Below, in pieces: positions 23,759-33,081 of a DNA stretch of 64,000 nucleotides. Each line of letters opens with the position of its first letter. The first letter of the stretch is position 1. This DNA is from Tepidisphaeraceae bacterium (GTDB lineage Bacteria; Planctomycetota; Phycisphaerae; Tepidisphaerales; Tepidisphaeraceae): NCBI GenBank assembly GCA_035998445.1, contig DASYHQ010000052.1:124001-188000 (forward strand). Direction: 5' to 3'. The notes under the pieces were generated by a model that saw only the letters and a list, made by a program, of their open reading frames with translations, was not told where the DNA came from and searched no databases. A program made the translations under genes and the position numbers.

Positions 23759-25219
23759 GTGAGTTCGACCGTTATGAAGTCCGTTGCCGACGCTGGTGTC
23801 ACGTCCGCCTTGCCTCGTCCGCGCGGGTTCCACGCGATGAGCAAGCCGGTGGGGCCCATCTGCAACATCGACTGCACGTACTGCTTCTACTTGGAGAAGG
23901 AGCAGCTCTACCCCGACACGCGCAAGTGGCGCATGCCTAGCGATGTGCTGGAGACGTACGTGCGCCAATACATCCAGTCGCAGGACGCGCCGGAGGTGAC
24001 GTTCGCGTGGCAGGGGGGCGAGCCGACGCTGCTGGGCGTGGGGTTCTTCCGCCGGGTGGTCGAACTGCAACAGGAGTTCGCCGCTGGCAAGACGATCTAC
24101 AACGCGATCCAGACCAACGGCACGCTGCTGGACGACGAGTGGGGCCAGTTCCTGGCCGAGCAGAAGTTCCTCGTCGGCCTCAGCATCGATGGGCCACGCC
24201 ATCTGCACGACCACTACCGCGTCGACAAGCAGGGCCGTGGCACGTTCGATGCCGTCATGCGCGGGCTGGCGGTATTGAAGAAGTACCACGTCGAGTTCAA
24301 CACGTTAACCGTGGTCAACCGGGTCAACGGCGACCGGCCATTAGAGGTCTACCGGTTCCTGCGAGACATCGGCTCGGGGTTCATCCAGTTCATTCCGTTG
24401 GTCGAACGCGCCGCGGGCACGGCGACTACCGGCGTGCCGCTGACGATCAACGGTCGCGCCGCGGCACACCTGCTGGCGGGGCCACCGGAACCGGCCATGG
24501 GCAACGCGACGGCCGGGGCGACCGGAGACGACGCTAGCGTGACCGAGTGGAGCGTGGGCTCCAGCCAATACGGGCAGTTCCTATGCGCGATCTTCGACGA
24601 ATGGGTTCGCCGCGACGTCGGCCGTACGTTCGTGCAGATGTTCGACGTGGCGCTGGGGCAATGGATGGGCATGCCCGCCGGCCTCTGCGTGTTCGCCGAG
24701 ACGTGCGGTTCGGCGATCGCGGTCGAGCACAACGGCGATGCCTACAGCTGCGATCACTACGTCTACCCGCAGTATCGTCTTGGCAACCTGATGCAGACCG
24801 ACCTCGGCCAGATGGTCGCCTCGCCGCAGCAGGTGAAGTTCGGCCTCGATAAGCGCGACGCGCTGCCGCGTTACTGCCGCTCGTGCGACGTGCGCTTCGC
24901 GTGCCACGGCGAGTGCCCGAAGCACCGCTTTGCGATCACGCCCGACGGCGAGGCGGGGTTGAACTACCTATGCCCCTCGTACAAGCGGTTCTTTCATCAC
25001 GTCGATCCGTACATGCGTGTGATGGCCGACCTACTGGCCCACGGCCAACCCGCGACGCGGGTGATAGAGTGGATCCACCACCGCGACCGTGCCGCTGCCG
25101 CCGCCGCGGCGCAGGCAAGCGGACGTGGTGGCACGCCAACCGCCCGGCAAAAGCCCGGCCGCAACGACCCGTGCCCCTGCGGTAGCGGCCGAAAGTTCAA
25201 GAAGTGCTGTGGTGGATGA
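23759..25219 (+). CDS. Anaerobic sulfatase-maturating enzyme (radical SAM/SPASM) with C-terminal SEC-C motif
   Basis: The 486-aa protein converts the active-site Cys or Ser of sulfatases to formylglycine without oxygen. The radical SAM cluster is C35-x3-C39-x2-C42 (CNIDCTYC), preceded by FHAMSKPVGP, typical of anSME. Other family landmarks are AWQGGEPTLLG, QTNGTLLDDEW and GLSIDGP. Cys-rich SPASM motifs near the C-terminus (CDHYVYP, YCRSCDVRFACHGECPKHR) hold two auxiliary clusters. The last 20 residues form a SEC-C zinc motif (DPCPCGSGRKFKKCC). Translation starts at GTG 23759 or ATG 23774. A TATACT box ends 7 nt before the GTG and there is no Shine-Dalgarno, so the transcript may be leaderless. 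The next gene is a Cys-type sulfatase, its probable client. Confidence 0.93.
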   Translation: MSSTVMKSVADAGVTSALPRPRGFHAMSKPVGPICNIDCTYCFYLEKEQLYPDTRKWRMPSDVLETYVRQYIQSQDAPEVTFAWQGGEPTLLGVGFFRRVVELQQEFAAGKTIYNAIQTNGTLLDDEWGQFLAEQKFLVGLSIDGPRHLHDHYRVDKQGRGTFDAVMRGLAVLKKYHVEFNTLTVVNRVNGDRPLEVYRFLRDIGSGFIQFIPLVERAAGTATTGVPLTINGRAAAHLLAGPPEPAMGNATAGATGDDASVTEWSVGSSQYGQFLCAIFDEWVRRDVGRTFVQMFDVALGQWMGMPAGLCVFAETCGSAIAVEHNGDAYSCDHYVYPQYRLGNLMQTDLGQMVASPQQVKFGLDKRDALPRYCRSCDVRFACHGECPKHRFAITPDGEAGLNYLCPSYKRFFHHVDPYMRVMADLLAHGQPATRVIEWIHHRDRAAAAAAAQASGRGGTPTARQKPGRNDPCPCGSGRKFKKCCGG

Positions 25220-25287
25220 TGTGCAGCCGATGAAGGCGGCAGCACGAGAGGTCACCTCCGTTACTGCCGATGAGGAGCCAGCATTTT

Positions 25288-26865
25288 ATGCCGAGCGATC
25301 GACCGCCGAACATTCTGTTGATCACAAGCGACCAGCAGCACTTCACTGCATTGGGCACGACAAATCCGGCCATCAAGACGCCCGCACTAGATCGGTTGTG
25401 CAACGAGGGCGTGCGGTTCGACCGCGCCTACTGTCCCAACCCCACCTGCACGCCGACGCGCGCGAGCATCATCACCGGCATGTACCCCAGCATGCACGGC
25501 GCCTGGAGCCTCGGCACGCGCTTGCCTGAATCGGTGCCCACCGTTGGCGACATGCTGCGAACGCAGGGGTACGACTCGACGCTGGTGGGCAAGGCGCACT
25601 TCCAACCGCTCGACGAGACGCCGGAGTACCCCAGCATCGAGCGGCAACCGCTGCTGCGCGACCTGGACTTCTGGCGCAAGTTCCGGGGGCCATGGTACGG
25701 GTTCGACAACGTGGAAACGTCGCGCATGCACTCCGACGAAAGCCATGTCGGCGGCCATTACGCGATCTGGATGGAAGAGAAGGGCCTGTCCAACTGGCGC
25801 GATTACTTCCAGCCTTGGCCCCCGCCAGATGCGAACGACAAGGCCGCCGGTGGCGCCGGCACGTACTTCCTGCGCGACAAGCGGGCCTGGGCGCTGCCGG
25901 CCGAGTTCCACCACACCACGTGGGTCGCCGAGCGCACGATCGCCAACATCGAGGCCAGCGCGGCGCGCCAGCGGCCGTTCTTCCTGTGGTCCAGCTTCTT
26001 CGATCCGCACCCGCCGTACATCATCCCCGAACCGTGGGCCAGCATGTACAAGCCTGAAGATGTGCCGATCGGAGCCTTCACGCCAGGCGAGTTCGACAAG
26101 ATGCCGCCGCACTTCGGCAAGACGCGCGAGGTGCGTCCCGACTATGCCGCCTACCGCGAGCCCAACGGTGGCGCCGCGATCCACGGCTTCCACAGTCACC
26201 TGCGCGACGAGGCCGAACTGCGCAAGGACGTCGCGTGCTACTACGGCATGGTCAGCTTCATGGACCAGCAAATCGGCCGTATTTTGGACCGGCTGGACGC
26301 GATGCGACTTGCCGACGACACGCTGATCGTCTTCACGAGCGATCACGGTCACTTCATCGGCCAGCACGGGCTGATCGGCAAGGGGCCGTTCCACTACGAG
26401 GACGTCATCCGCGTACCGTTCATCGTGCGCTGGCCGGGCGGGGGCGTGCCGAAGGGGCGGTCGTCGGTGGCGATGCAGTCGCTGGTCGACCTGACGCCCA
26501 CGTTCCTGTCGGCCGCGGGGAGGGCCAAGCCACCGGGCAGCATGATGCAGGGCGTCGACCTGCTGCCCAGCTGGCGCGCGCCCGAAGACACGGCCGCCGC
26601 GCCGCGCGACCATGTGATCGTCGAGAACCGCCACAACCCGACGACCGTGCATTTGCGCACGTACGTCGACGCGCGCTACAAGCTCACCGTCTACCGCGCC
26701 GGCGACGATGGCGAGATGTTCGACCTGCTGGAGGACCCCGGCGAGGTCCGCAACCTCTGGGGCGAGCCGTCCGCGGCGGGCATCAAGCAGCAGTTGATGC
26801 TGAAGATGCTGCAGGCAGAGATGGTGCGCGAACCGATGCCCATGCCGCGCATTTCGAACGCGTGA
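25288..26865 (+). CDS. Type I sulfatase (Cys-type, arylsulfatase/choline-sulfatase family)
   Basis: The start at ATG 25288 is chosen over an in-frame ATG at 25270 because GAGGAG lies 10 nt upstream. The 525-aa protein begins PNILLITSDQQ, which provides the metal-binding Asp. The formylglycine motif C54-T-P-T-R58 is the C-x-P-x-R signature of Cys-type sulfatases. Further active-site segments are FTSDHGHFIGQHGL (metal and catalytic His) and KGPFHYED. No signal peptide is seen, so it may act in the cytoplasm, unlike many planctomycete sulfatases. It follows the maturase by 68 nt and precedes a sulfate transporter gene. The substrate, a sulfated sugar or choline sulfate, cannot be read from sequence. 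The nearby glycoside hydrolases make a sulfated glycan plausible. Confidence 0.92.
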   Translation: MPSDRPPNILLITSDQQHFTALGTTNPAIKTPALDRLCNEGVRFDRAYCPNPTCTPTRASIITGMYPSMHGAWSLGTRLPESVPTVGDMLRTQGYDSTLVGKAHFQPLDETPEYPSIERQPLLRDLDFWRKFRGPWYGFDNVETSRMHSDESHVGGHYAIWMEEKGLSNWRDYFQPWPPPDANDKAAGGAGTYFLRDKRAWALPAEFHHTTWVAERTIANIEASAARQRPFFLWSSFFDPHPPYIIPEPWASMYKPEDVPIGAFTPGEFDKMPPHFGKTREVRPDYAAYREPNGGAAIHGFHSHLRDEAELRKDVACYYGMVSFMDQQIGRILDRLDAMRLADDTLIVFTSDHGHFIGQHGLIGKGPFHYEDVIRVPFIVRWPGGGVPKGRSSVAMQSLVDLTPTFLSAAGRAKPPGSMMQGVDLLPSWRAPEDTAAAPRDHVIVENRHNPTTVHLRTYVDARYKLTVYRAGDDGEMFDLLEDPGEVRNLWGEPSAAGIKQQLMLKMLQAEMVREPMPMPRISNA

Positions 26866-27013
26866 GCGCCCGACGCCGCTTCTGCTAATGAGCATATTGA
26901 CGCGCTTCGTTCTGAGGCTGGGGCGCAGTACCTTGTTTGAAGCCGCGTGTGGTCACGGGCTGGCCGACCGTTCGTTGACGGCCGGCATGGCGGCGAAGTG
27001 AGAAGCTATAAGC

Positions 27014-28789
27014 ATGACGGCATTCGGCAACAATCCACTCGCGCCGGCGCTGGCGACGTTCCGAAATTACAATCGCCATAAGCTTCGGCGCGATTTCGTC
27101 GCTGGGCTCACCGTTTCGGTCGTCGAGCTGCCGCAGGCGATTGCGTATGCGCTGATCGCTGGCGTGCCGCCGGAGTACGGCCTTTACACGTCCGTCATCC
27201 AGGGCATCCTGGGCGCGCTGCTGTCGTCCAGCGAGCACCTGACGAGCGGCCCGACCAACACGCAGTCGCTGCTGATCGCCGCGGCCGTCACCCGCGTCGC
27301 CGGCGGCATGGGCGAGGACGTCGGCGGGGCGGTCTACCTGCAACTGGTCTTCACGCTCACACTGTTGAAGGGGCTGATCCAACTGGCGTTCTGGGGCGGC
27401 CGCTTCGCCAACCTCGTGCAGTTCATCTCGCGGTCGGTCATCCTCGGCGTGTCGACCGGGGCGGGCGTGCTCATCCTGTCGGGCCAGCTGGCGTACTTCC
27501 TTGGCGTGCCAAAGGCCGACGCGAACCGGCTCTGGGGCGTCCCCAGCGACCTCGTGCGCATCTGGCCCAACCTGAGCGACACCAACCCGTACGCGGTCGG
27601 GATCGGCGTTGGCACGATCGCGCTCATCCTCGTTGCACGATTGATCAGCCGGTTCTTCCCCGGCGCGCTGCTGGCGGTGGTGATCTCGGCGACGCTCGTG
27701 GCGGTGCTGGGGTGGGAGGAGCGCATGCAGGTGGTGGGGGCGATCCCGGTGCACCTGCCGCAGTTCACGTTGCCAACGTTGGACCTCGACGCGTGGTCGC
27801 AGTTGCTGCCCGGCGCGCTGGCGCTGGCAATGCTGGGCAGCATCGAGTCGATCGCGATCGCCAAGACCATCGCCGGCCGCAGTGGCGAGCAGGTGTCGCC
27901 GAACCAGGAGGTCTTCACGCAGGGGTTGAAGAACACGCTGTCGAGCTTCTTCCAGTGCATCCCGGGCTCGGCCAGCTTCACGCGGTCGGCGCTCGATTAC
28001 GATGCCGGCGCCGAGACGCGCGTCGCGGCCATTCTCAACGGTTGCTTCGTCGCGGCGATGTTCTTCCTGCTGGCCGATTACGCGCGGTTCATCCCGTACG
28101 CGACGCTGGCGGGCATCCTGTTCGTGGTAGCGTGGGGGCTGCTGGAGCGTAGCTATTTCACGCGGGTGTACAGAGCGAACCGATCCGACGCGGTGGTGTT
28201 CGCCGCCACGTTTCTTTCGACGATCCTGCTGCCGCTGCAGTACGCGGTCTTCATCGGCATTTTTCTGAACATCGCGTTCGTGTTGCGCGTCAGCTCGCGC
28301 CTGCACATCGCCCAGATGGTGCAGACCGAGGGCGGCGGGTTCATGGAACGGCCGATCTACGACCGGGCCGGTGAGCAGAAGGTGATCTTCGTGCAACTTG
28401 AAGGCGAGCTTTACTTCGCCGTCGCCGACCAGCTGCGCGAGCAATTGACCGCCATCCGCCGCAGTAGCGTGCGCGTCGCGATCCTGCGGCTGAAGCAGAT
28501 CCACTCAATCGACGCCACGATCCTGCACGTGCTGGAAGATTTTGCCAAAGAGATGCGCCAGCGCAACGGCCACGTCATCCTCTGCGGCCTGCGCGACGAG
28601 ACGCTGAAGCCAATTCAGGCATACGGTCTGGAGCAGATCATCAGCAAGGAAAACCTGTTCATGACCGGCCCCGGCCTGTTCGACGGTGCCAAGCTGGCGC
28701 TGCAGCGGGCACGCGTGCTGGTCGGCACTTCGATCGATGCGTCGCGGTTCAAGGCCGACGATGAAGGGGATCTGACGTACGAGATCTGA
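27014..28789 (+). CDS. SulP-family anion (sulfate) transporter with STAS domain
   Basis: The 591-aa inner-membrane protein shows the SulP signature near the N-terminus (DFVAGLTVSVVELPQAIAYALIAGVPPEYGLYT), about a dozen hydrophobic segments to residue 440, and a cytoplasmic STAS domain at roughly 455-560 (VIFVQLEGELYFAVADQL, LRLKQIHSIDATILHVL). The STAS position equivalent to a phospho-serine is HSID. Family members move sulfate, bicarbonate or other anions, usually with H+ or Na+. Placement 148 nt after a sulfatase suggests handling of released sulfate, although SulP proteins elsewhere import bicarbonate or other anions. No Shine-Dalgarno is obvious. A family A palindromic repeat begins 20 nt after the stop. 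Confidence 0.92.
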   Translation: MTAFGNNPLAPALATFRNYNRHKLRRDFVAGLTVSVVELPQAIAYALIAGVPPEYGLYTSVIQGILGALLSSSEHLTSGPTNTQSLLIAAAVTRVAGGMGEDVGGAVYLQLVFTLTLLKGLIQLAFWGGRFANLVQFISRSVILGVSTGAGVLILSGQLAYFLGVPKADANRLWGVPSDLVRIWPNLSDTNPYAVGIGVGTIALILVARLISRFFPGALLAVVISATLVAVLGWEERMQVVGAIPVHLPQFTLPTLDLDAWSQLLPGALALAMLGSIESIAIAKTIAGRSGEQVSPNQEVFTQGLKNTLSSFFQCIPGSASFTRSALDYDAGAETRVAAILNGCFVAAMFFLLADYARFIPYATLAGILFVVAWGLLERSYFTRVYRANRSDAVVFAATFLSTILLPLQYAVFIGIFLNIAFVLRVSSRLHIAQMVQTEGGGFMERPIYDRAGEQKVIFVQLEGELYFAVADQLREQLTAIRRSSVRVAILRLKQIHSIDATILHVLEDFAKEMRQRNGHVILCGLRDETLKPIQAYGLEQIISKENLFMTGPGLFDGAKLALQRARVLVGTSIDASRFKADDEGDLTYEI

Positions 28790-28808
28790 GCGCTCGCGGT
28801 GCCCCTCC

Positions 28809-28913
28809 TGTCATCCTGAGGGGAGCGGTAGCGACCCGAGGGATCTCGATCGTTCGGGAGTCGCTCGGCTGTTCGAGATCCCTCGGGTCGCTACCGCTCA
28901 CTTCGGGATGACA
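28809..28913. repeat. Palindromic repeat family A, copy 1
   Basis: This element of about 105 bp starts TGTCATCCTGAGGGGAGCGG and ends with its near reverse complement (CACTTCGGGATGACA). The arms share GGTAGCGACCCGAGGGATCTC and a short unpaired centre. It lies between sulP and the convergent site-2 protease gene and could act as a terminator-like hairpin in RNA. Six other full copies occur in the window. Confidence 0.85.
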
Positions 28914-29001
28914 TGGCGATAGGATAGACGACTTGTCTTTTTGCCCCCAAGCCACCGACCAGTTCGTTTAAGCGACCATGCCGGGTACGGTTGCACCGAT
29001 C

Positions 29002-30027
29002 CTACGACCCAAATACTCTCGCCTTGTTCCCAAAGTAGAACACCGCCAGCACCGCAGCCAGACAGATATACATCACGCCCATCGTCGAACTCGCCTGTCG
29101 GCCGATCTGGTAGTACGGGTGGTTGCGGACCGCGGTCGAGCGCAGGGTGTCCATGATGCGCGGCAAGGCGAAGAACAGGATCAAGATCAGGATAAAGCTG
29201 AACCGGCCGGTCTGTCGCCATTCGTTCAGCATCCAGGCGCCTACACCCGCAAGGCCCAGAATCCACGCCCACGGGCTGATGGCGGCGGTAATGCGGCCGC
29301 CGTCCAGTGGGGGGATCGGCAGCATGTTGAAGAAGTTCAGCATGAACCCGAAGACGGCCAACGTGATCGCGGTGTTCGATAGATCGGTGCCAGTCGGATA
29401 TGACCGCCATACCGCGTAACAGGCCAGCGCCCCCACGGTGCCGGCGATGGGGCCGGCGATGCCGATCACGGCTTCCTCCCACGCATTGCGCGGCGGCTGG
29501 CGCAGGTTGATCAGCGCGCCCATGAACGGGATGAAGATCGGCGGGCTGGCGCTGTACCCGTAGTGCCGCAGCGCCATCACGTGGCCCATCTCGTGGATCA
29601 AAATTAGCAGCACAAACCCCACCGCCAGCCGCCAGTCCCACTGGAAGACGTACATGTACAGCACGATCGATAGCGCCATCGAACCGATCGTCTTCACCAG
29701 CGCGAGCGGCAACGGGTCCGACCCCTGCTCGACCGGACGGGGGCCATCGGGCGTGTAGGGCAACGTGGGCGGCGCCACGCCACCGTTCAGCGCCGCCACC
29801 CGTTGGGCGACGTGCTGATATTGCTGTGAACCGGGAGGTAACAATTCCAGGCATTGCCGCCACAGGTAGACCGCGCCGGTGGGGTCGACCGGCTCGAGCG
29901 CAATGGCCTCTGCGGCCAGCGCGTTCAACTGCTCGCTGTAGACCAGCATGTTGCATTCGGGACAGACGCGCGCGCCTGGCGGCAACGGGCTCTCGCAGTG
30001 CGGACATTCGGTGAGGGGCGGTGTCAT
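29002..30027 (-). CDS. Site-2 protease-type M50 metallopeptidase with N-terminal zinc ribbon
   Basis: The 341-aa protein opens with a zinc ribbon (C8-x2-C11...C22-x2-C25: CPHC...CPEC), then a short helical segment of TPR-like character (residues 30-80), then membrane segments. The zinc protease motif H145-E-M-G-H149 lies in a membrane helix. The second motif PIPPLDGGRI, near residue 235, supplies the Asp ligand of M50 peptidases. Such enzymes cut substrates inside the membrane, for example anti-sigma factors or membrane-anchored regulators. The helices after residue 250 (LILILILFFALP and another near the C-terminus) complete the core. The ATG at 30027 has no Shine-Dalgarno. The neighbour upstream is an SDR protein on the same strand 36 nt away, so the two may be co-transcribed. 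The substrate is unknown. Confidence 0.88.
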   Translation of the reverse strand: MTPPLTECPHCESPLPPGARVCPECNMLVYSEQLNALAAEAIALEPVDPTGAVYLWRQCLELLPPGSQQYQHVAQRVAALNGGVAPPTLPYTPDGPRPVEQGSDPLPLALVKTIGSMALSIVLYMYVFQWDWRLAVGFVLLILIHEMGHVMALRHYGYSASPPIFIPFMGALINLRQPPRNAWEEAVIGIAGPIAGTVGALACYAVWRSYPTGTDLSNTAITLAVFGFMLNFFNMLPIPPLDGGRITAAISPWAWILGLAGVGAWMLNEWRQTGRFSFILILILFFALPRIMDTLRSTAVRNHPYYQIGRQASSTMGVMYICLAAVLAVFYFGNKARVFGS

Positions 30028-30063
30028 CAGAAATTCTAGCGCAGTCTTGGGCTCAAAACTCGT

Positions 30064-30987
30064 TTACCGCAACGCAGCGGCGTAGGTGGCAAGGGTCGCC
30101 GAAAAGTCGCGTGGCTGCCACCCGAAATCTTCGATGAAGGGATTCAGATCCGTCGTGTTGTCCTCCTGGCTCATCTGCACCTGCGCGCGGTTGAACGGTA
30201 GCATCGCGCCGGGCACCACGTAGGTGATCGCCTTCGCGTACCACGCCGGAATCGGCACCACCGGGCGCCGCTTGCCGACGACCGCCTCGGCGATCGCGCG
30301 ATGCATCTGCGGCCACGACACGGCCTCGCCACCGCCTAGCTCGTAGATTTTGTGAATGGACTTCTCGTTGTCGATCGCGTTGACGAACGCGCGGGCGACA
30401 TCGTCGATGAAGATCGGCTGCATCAGCCCCGCGCCACCGGTGCCGAAGAGACCGGCACCGAAGTAGGGCATGAAGAGCCAAGGCGCCGCTTTCCCGCGCG
30501 CCCACCGCGCGGCCGACTGAATGAACTCACCGTTGGCGCCGTGAATCAGGCTGGGGCGGAAGATCGTCCAATCGAGGCCGCTCTTTTCGCGCAGGAACTG
30601 CTCGCCGAGCCACTTCGATTTGTGGTAGTCACTGACCGCGTCCGCGCGCGTGCCGTTGGCCGACATGTGGATGAAGCGTGATACGCCGGCCGACTTGGCC
30701 GCCTTGGCGACGGTGGTGGTACCGCGCTGGTGGATGTCGTAGAACGTCGCGCCCGGCCGCTCGCGGATGATGCCAACGAGGTGCACCACCGCGGCGCAAC
30801 CGGCCATGCCGCGCTCGAGCGCCGCGGCGTCGTGGATGTCACCACGCACCGCGGTCACGTCGCCCTTGGACAATTCACGGTCGTCACGTTGTAGCGCATT
30901 CACCCCGAACCCGCGGCTTAGCAGTTCCGCGACAATCGCGCTGCCGACGAAGCCGCTTGCACCAGTGACGAAAATCCGACGTGACAT
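30064..30987 (-). CDS. Complex I NDUFA9-like NAD(P)-binding epimerase/SDR protein
   Basis: Starting at ATG 30987 (MSRRIFVTG) gives 307 aa; upstream ATGs in the same frame add unrelated sequence. The N-terminal nucleotide-binding motif is TGASGFVGSAI, followed by an atypical extended-SDR pattern (VVHLVGIIRE, FIHMSANGTRAD, YHKSKWLGEQFL). The Tyr-Lys pair of classical SDRs is modified to YHKSK. Ending with segments such as IYELGGGEAVSWPQM, it matches the group annotated as complex I NDUFA9-family or NAD-dependent epimerases, which may act on quinone or sugar-nucleotide metabolism or may simply bind NADPH. It precedes the site-2 protease gene. The family is confident and the reaction unknown. Confidence 0.85.
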   Translation of the reverse strand: MSRRIFVTGASGFVGSAIVAELLSRGFGVNALQRDDRELSKGDVTAVRGDIHDAAALERGMAGCAAVVHLVGIIRERPGATFYDIHQRGTTTVAKAAKSAGVSRFIHMSANGTRADAVSDYHKSKWLGEQFLREKSGLDWTIFRPSLIHGANGEFIQSAARWARGKAAPWLFMPYFGAGLFGTGGAGLMQPIFIDDVARAFVNAIDNEKSIHKIYELGGGEAVSWPQMHRAIAEAVVGKRRPVVPIPAWYAKAITYVVPGAMLPFNRAQVQMSQEDNTTDLNPFIEDFGWQPRDFSATLATYAAALR

Positions 30988-31068
30988 GATGACTCGGTGG
31001 CTGAAGGTCGAACTGGCTAAGAGGCACGACGCCGTTCCCGTAGGGTGATCCTTTTGTCGCTTCAACAT

Positions 31069-31331
31069 TCCGCCGACGTTGGCAGGATGGGAAGCGGCCT
31101 CTGGCGCGGCTCGTGACAGAGTAGGGACGTTACCGACAGGTTTTCCACCTATACGCGAAGTCGCTTGGAGATGCCGATTTCATAAGGGATGACAAATGCA
31201 TAGCTTAGGGAATGTGCTTCATTGTCAGACGAAATCCATCCACCCTTAGCGACCTAACCCGATTTTCGTTGACGCCACCGGTTTTCAACGACTAACATTG
31301 AAGCGGCTCAGTTAAAAGAACGGCGGTCTGA
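31069..31331. other. Divergent intergenic region
   Basis: Part of the 344-nt region between the divergent SDR and GAF/receiver genes. It contains the candidate promoter at 31269-31298 and AT-rich sequence, but no gene or repeat was recognised. Confidence 0.35.
31269..31298 (+). promoter_or_regulatory. Candidate promoter of GAF/receiver gene
   Basis: TTGACG (31269-31274) and TAACAT (31293-31298) are 18 nt apart and would give a leader of roughly 27 nt before the TTG start at 31332. Confidence 0.45.
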
Positions 31332-33032
31332 TTGGGCGGTACGCGAGATAAGGTCCTTATCCTCGGTTCGCAGTCTGCGGGCAACAACGCTGCCGTAGAC
31401 GCGCTACGCTCGCATTGCGAGGTCGTCGAGATCAGCTCGATCGACCAGGCGATCGAGGCGCTCCGTCACGACAACTTCAACGCGATCTTCTCCAACTCGG
31501 CCGACTTCCTTCCCCTCGAACGCGCGCTCGTCAGCCAGCAGGCCAACCTGATCCTGAACACGATCGGTGAAGGCGTATGCATCGTGGATGGTGAGGGCCG
31601 CTGTAATTGGATGAACAAGAAGATGCACGCGTGGCCCGCGCCGGTGCATGAGAAGATCCGCAAGACCTGCAAGGAAGCCTACGACCTCTTCAGCCGCCAG
31701 GTTAGCCCGCAAGCCCCCGAGACCCCCGTCTTTTCCCGCTCCAAGCGATACGCGTTTAACGTCGAAGACCAGCAGTTCCTGGAGATGATCGCCAGCCCGG
31801 TGATCAACCCAGCCGGCAATGTCGTGCAGGTGGTCAGCGTGGTGTGGGACGCGACCGGCACGCGGCGCCTGCAGCAGAAGATCGACGCGATCGACAAGGC
31901 CGGCCGTGAACTGGTGCGCCTGGAAGGGGACTTGCTTCAGAAGCTGAACGTCGGGCAGCGTTTGAAGCTATTAGAAGATAAAATAATCAGTTTTACGCGC
32001 GATTTGATGCATTTCGATCATTTCGCGATTCGCCTGCTCGACCGCCGGTCGAACAAGCTTGACGTGGTGATCAGCAAGGGCCTGCCACCCGAAGCAGTGA
32101 ACATTGATCTGTACGCCGACGAGAACGGTAACGGCATCAGTGGTTACGTTGGCGCGACGGGCCGCAGCTACATCTGTCCGGACGTCGAGCGCGACCCGCG
32201 CTACGTCATCGGCCTCGACGCCGCCAAGAGCAGCCTGACCGTGCCGCTTCGGTTGCACGACAAGGTGATCGGCGTCTTCAACATCGAATCGCGCCACCGC
32301 GCCGCGTTCAACGAAGATGACCGTCAATTCGCCGAGATCTTCGGGCGCTACGTCGCTATCGCGTTGAACATCCTGGACCTGATGATCGTCGAGCGTGTCG
32401 GCACCGCGCATAAGGTGGCCGACGACGTGTGCGCTGAAGTCGCCGGGCCGTTGAATGACATCTCGTCGGACGCCAACGCGCTCATGGACGAGTACATCGG
32501 GCACGACGAACTGCGCAGCAAGCTGCAGGCGATCATCGACAACTGCGCCACGATCCAGAAGTCGCTGCACCAGGCCGCCAAGGGGCCGAACACGAGCATC
32601 CTGGGTGCCGCCGACGTGAAGGAGCAGCAGAACGCCGACCCGGCGATCGGTGGGGCGCGCATCCTGATCGCCGACGACGAGCCGAACATCCGCACGACGA
32701 TCTCCGACATCCTCCGCAAGTATCACGGCACGGTAACCGTCTCGTGCAACGGCGAGGAGGCGATCGAGCACCTGGAGAACGCCGACTTCGACCTGGTCAT
32801 CAGCGACATCAAGATGCCCGACAAGAGCGGCTACGACGTCTTCGCCGCCGCCCGCAAGAAGAGCCAGCAGACGCCGGTGATTTTGATGACCGGCTTCGGC
32901 TACGACCCCAACCACAGCATCGTTCGCGCCAGCCAGGAAGGGCTGCAGGCGGTGCTGTTCAAGCCGTTCAAGGTCGACCAGCTGTTGACGGAAGTGCGCA
33001 AGGCGCTTCAGCCGCAGGGCGTTTCGCAATAA
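31332..33032 (+). CDS. GAF-domain protein with degenerate N-terminal and intact C-terminal receiver domains, no kinase
   Basis: This 566-aa protein begins at TTG 31332, the first possible codon after an in-frame TGA at 31329. Residues 1-65 look like a receiver fold (KVLILGSQSAGNNAAVDAL) whose phospho-Asp position reads FSNSAD rather than D, so it cannot be phosphorylated normally. A PAS-like segment follows (ANLILNTIGEGVCIVDGEG), then a GAF domain at about 200-350 (LKLLEDKIISFTRDLMHFDHFAIRLLD). A helical segment resembles a kinase dimerisation domain (VADDVCAEVAGPLNDISSDANA) but no ATP-binding domain exists. The C-terminal receiver is complete (ILIADDEPN, LVISDIKMPDKSG, VILMTGFG, LFKPF). It is probably a phosphorylated adaptor or ligand sensor served by a kinase elsewhere. 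Confidence 0.85.
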   Translation: MGGTRDKVLILGSQSAGNNAAVDALRSHCEVVEISSIDQAIEALRHDNFNAIFSNSADFLPLERALVSQQANLILNTIGEGVCIVDGEGRCNWMNKKMHAWPAPVHEKIRKTCKEAYDLFSRQVSPQAPETPVFSRSKRYAFNVEDQQFLEMIASPVINPAGNVVQVVSVVWDATGTRRLQQKIDAIDKAGRELVRLEGDLLQKLNVGQRLKLLEDKIISFTRDLMHFDHFAIRLLDRRSNKLDVVISKGLPPEAVNIDLYADENGNGISGYVGATGRSYICPDVERDPRYVIGLDAAKSSLTVPLRLHDKVIGVFNIESRHRAAFNEDDRQFAEIFGRYVAIALNILDLMIVERVGTAHKVADDVCAEVAGPLNDISSDANALMDEYIGHDELRSKLQAIIDNCATIQKSLHQAAKGPNTSILGAADVKEQQNADPAIGGARILIADDEPNIRTTISDILRKYHGTVTVSCNGEEAIEHLENADFDLVISDIKMPDKSGYDVFAAARKKSQQTPVILMTGFGYDPNHSIVRASQEGLQAVLFKPFKVDQLLTEVRKALQPQGVSQ

Positions 33033-33081
33033 CGCCCGTTCGTGTAACTTTCCCGACGAGCCAGACTGCTGTAGGCAGGCA

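Noticed and set aside
26885-28504. A 539-codon minus-strand frame
   Set aside because: It is antisense to the SulP gene, Arg/Gln/His-rich, and has no recognisable domain.
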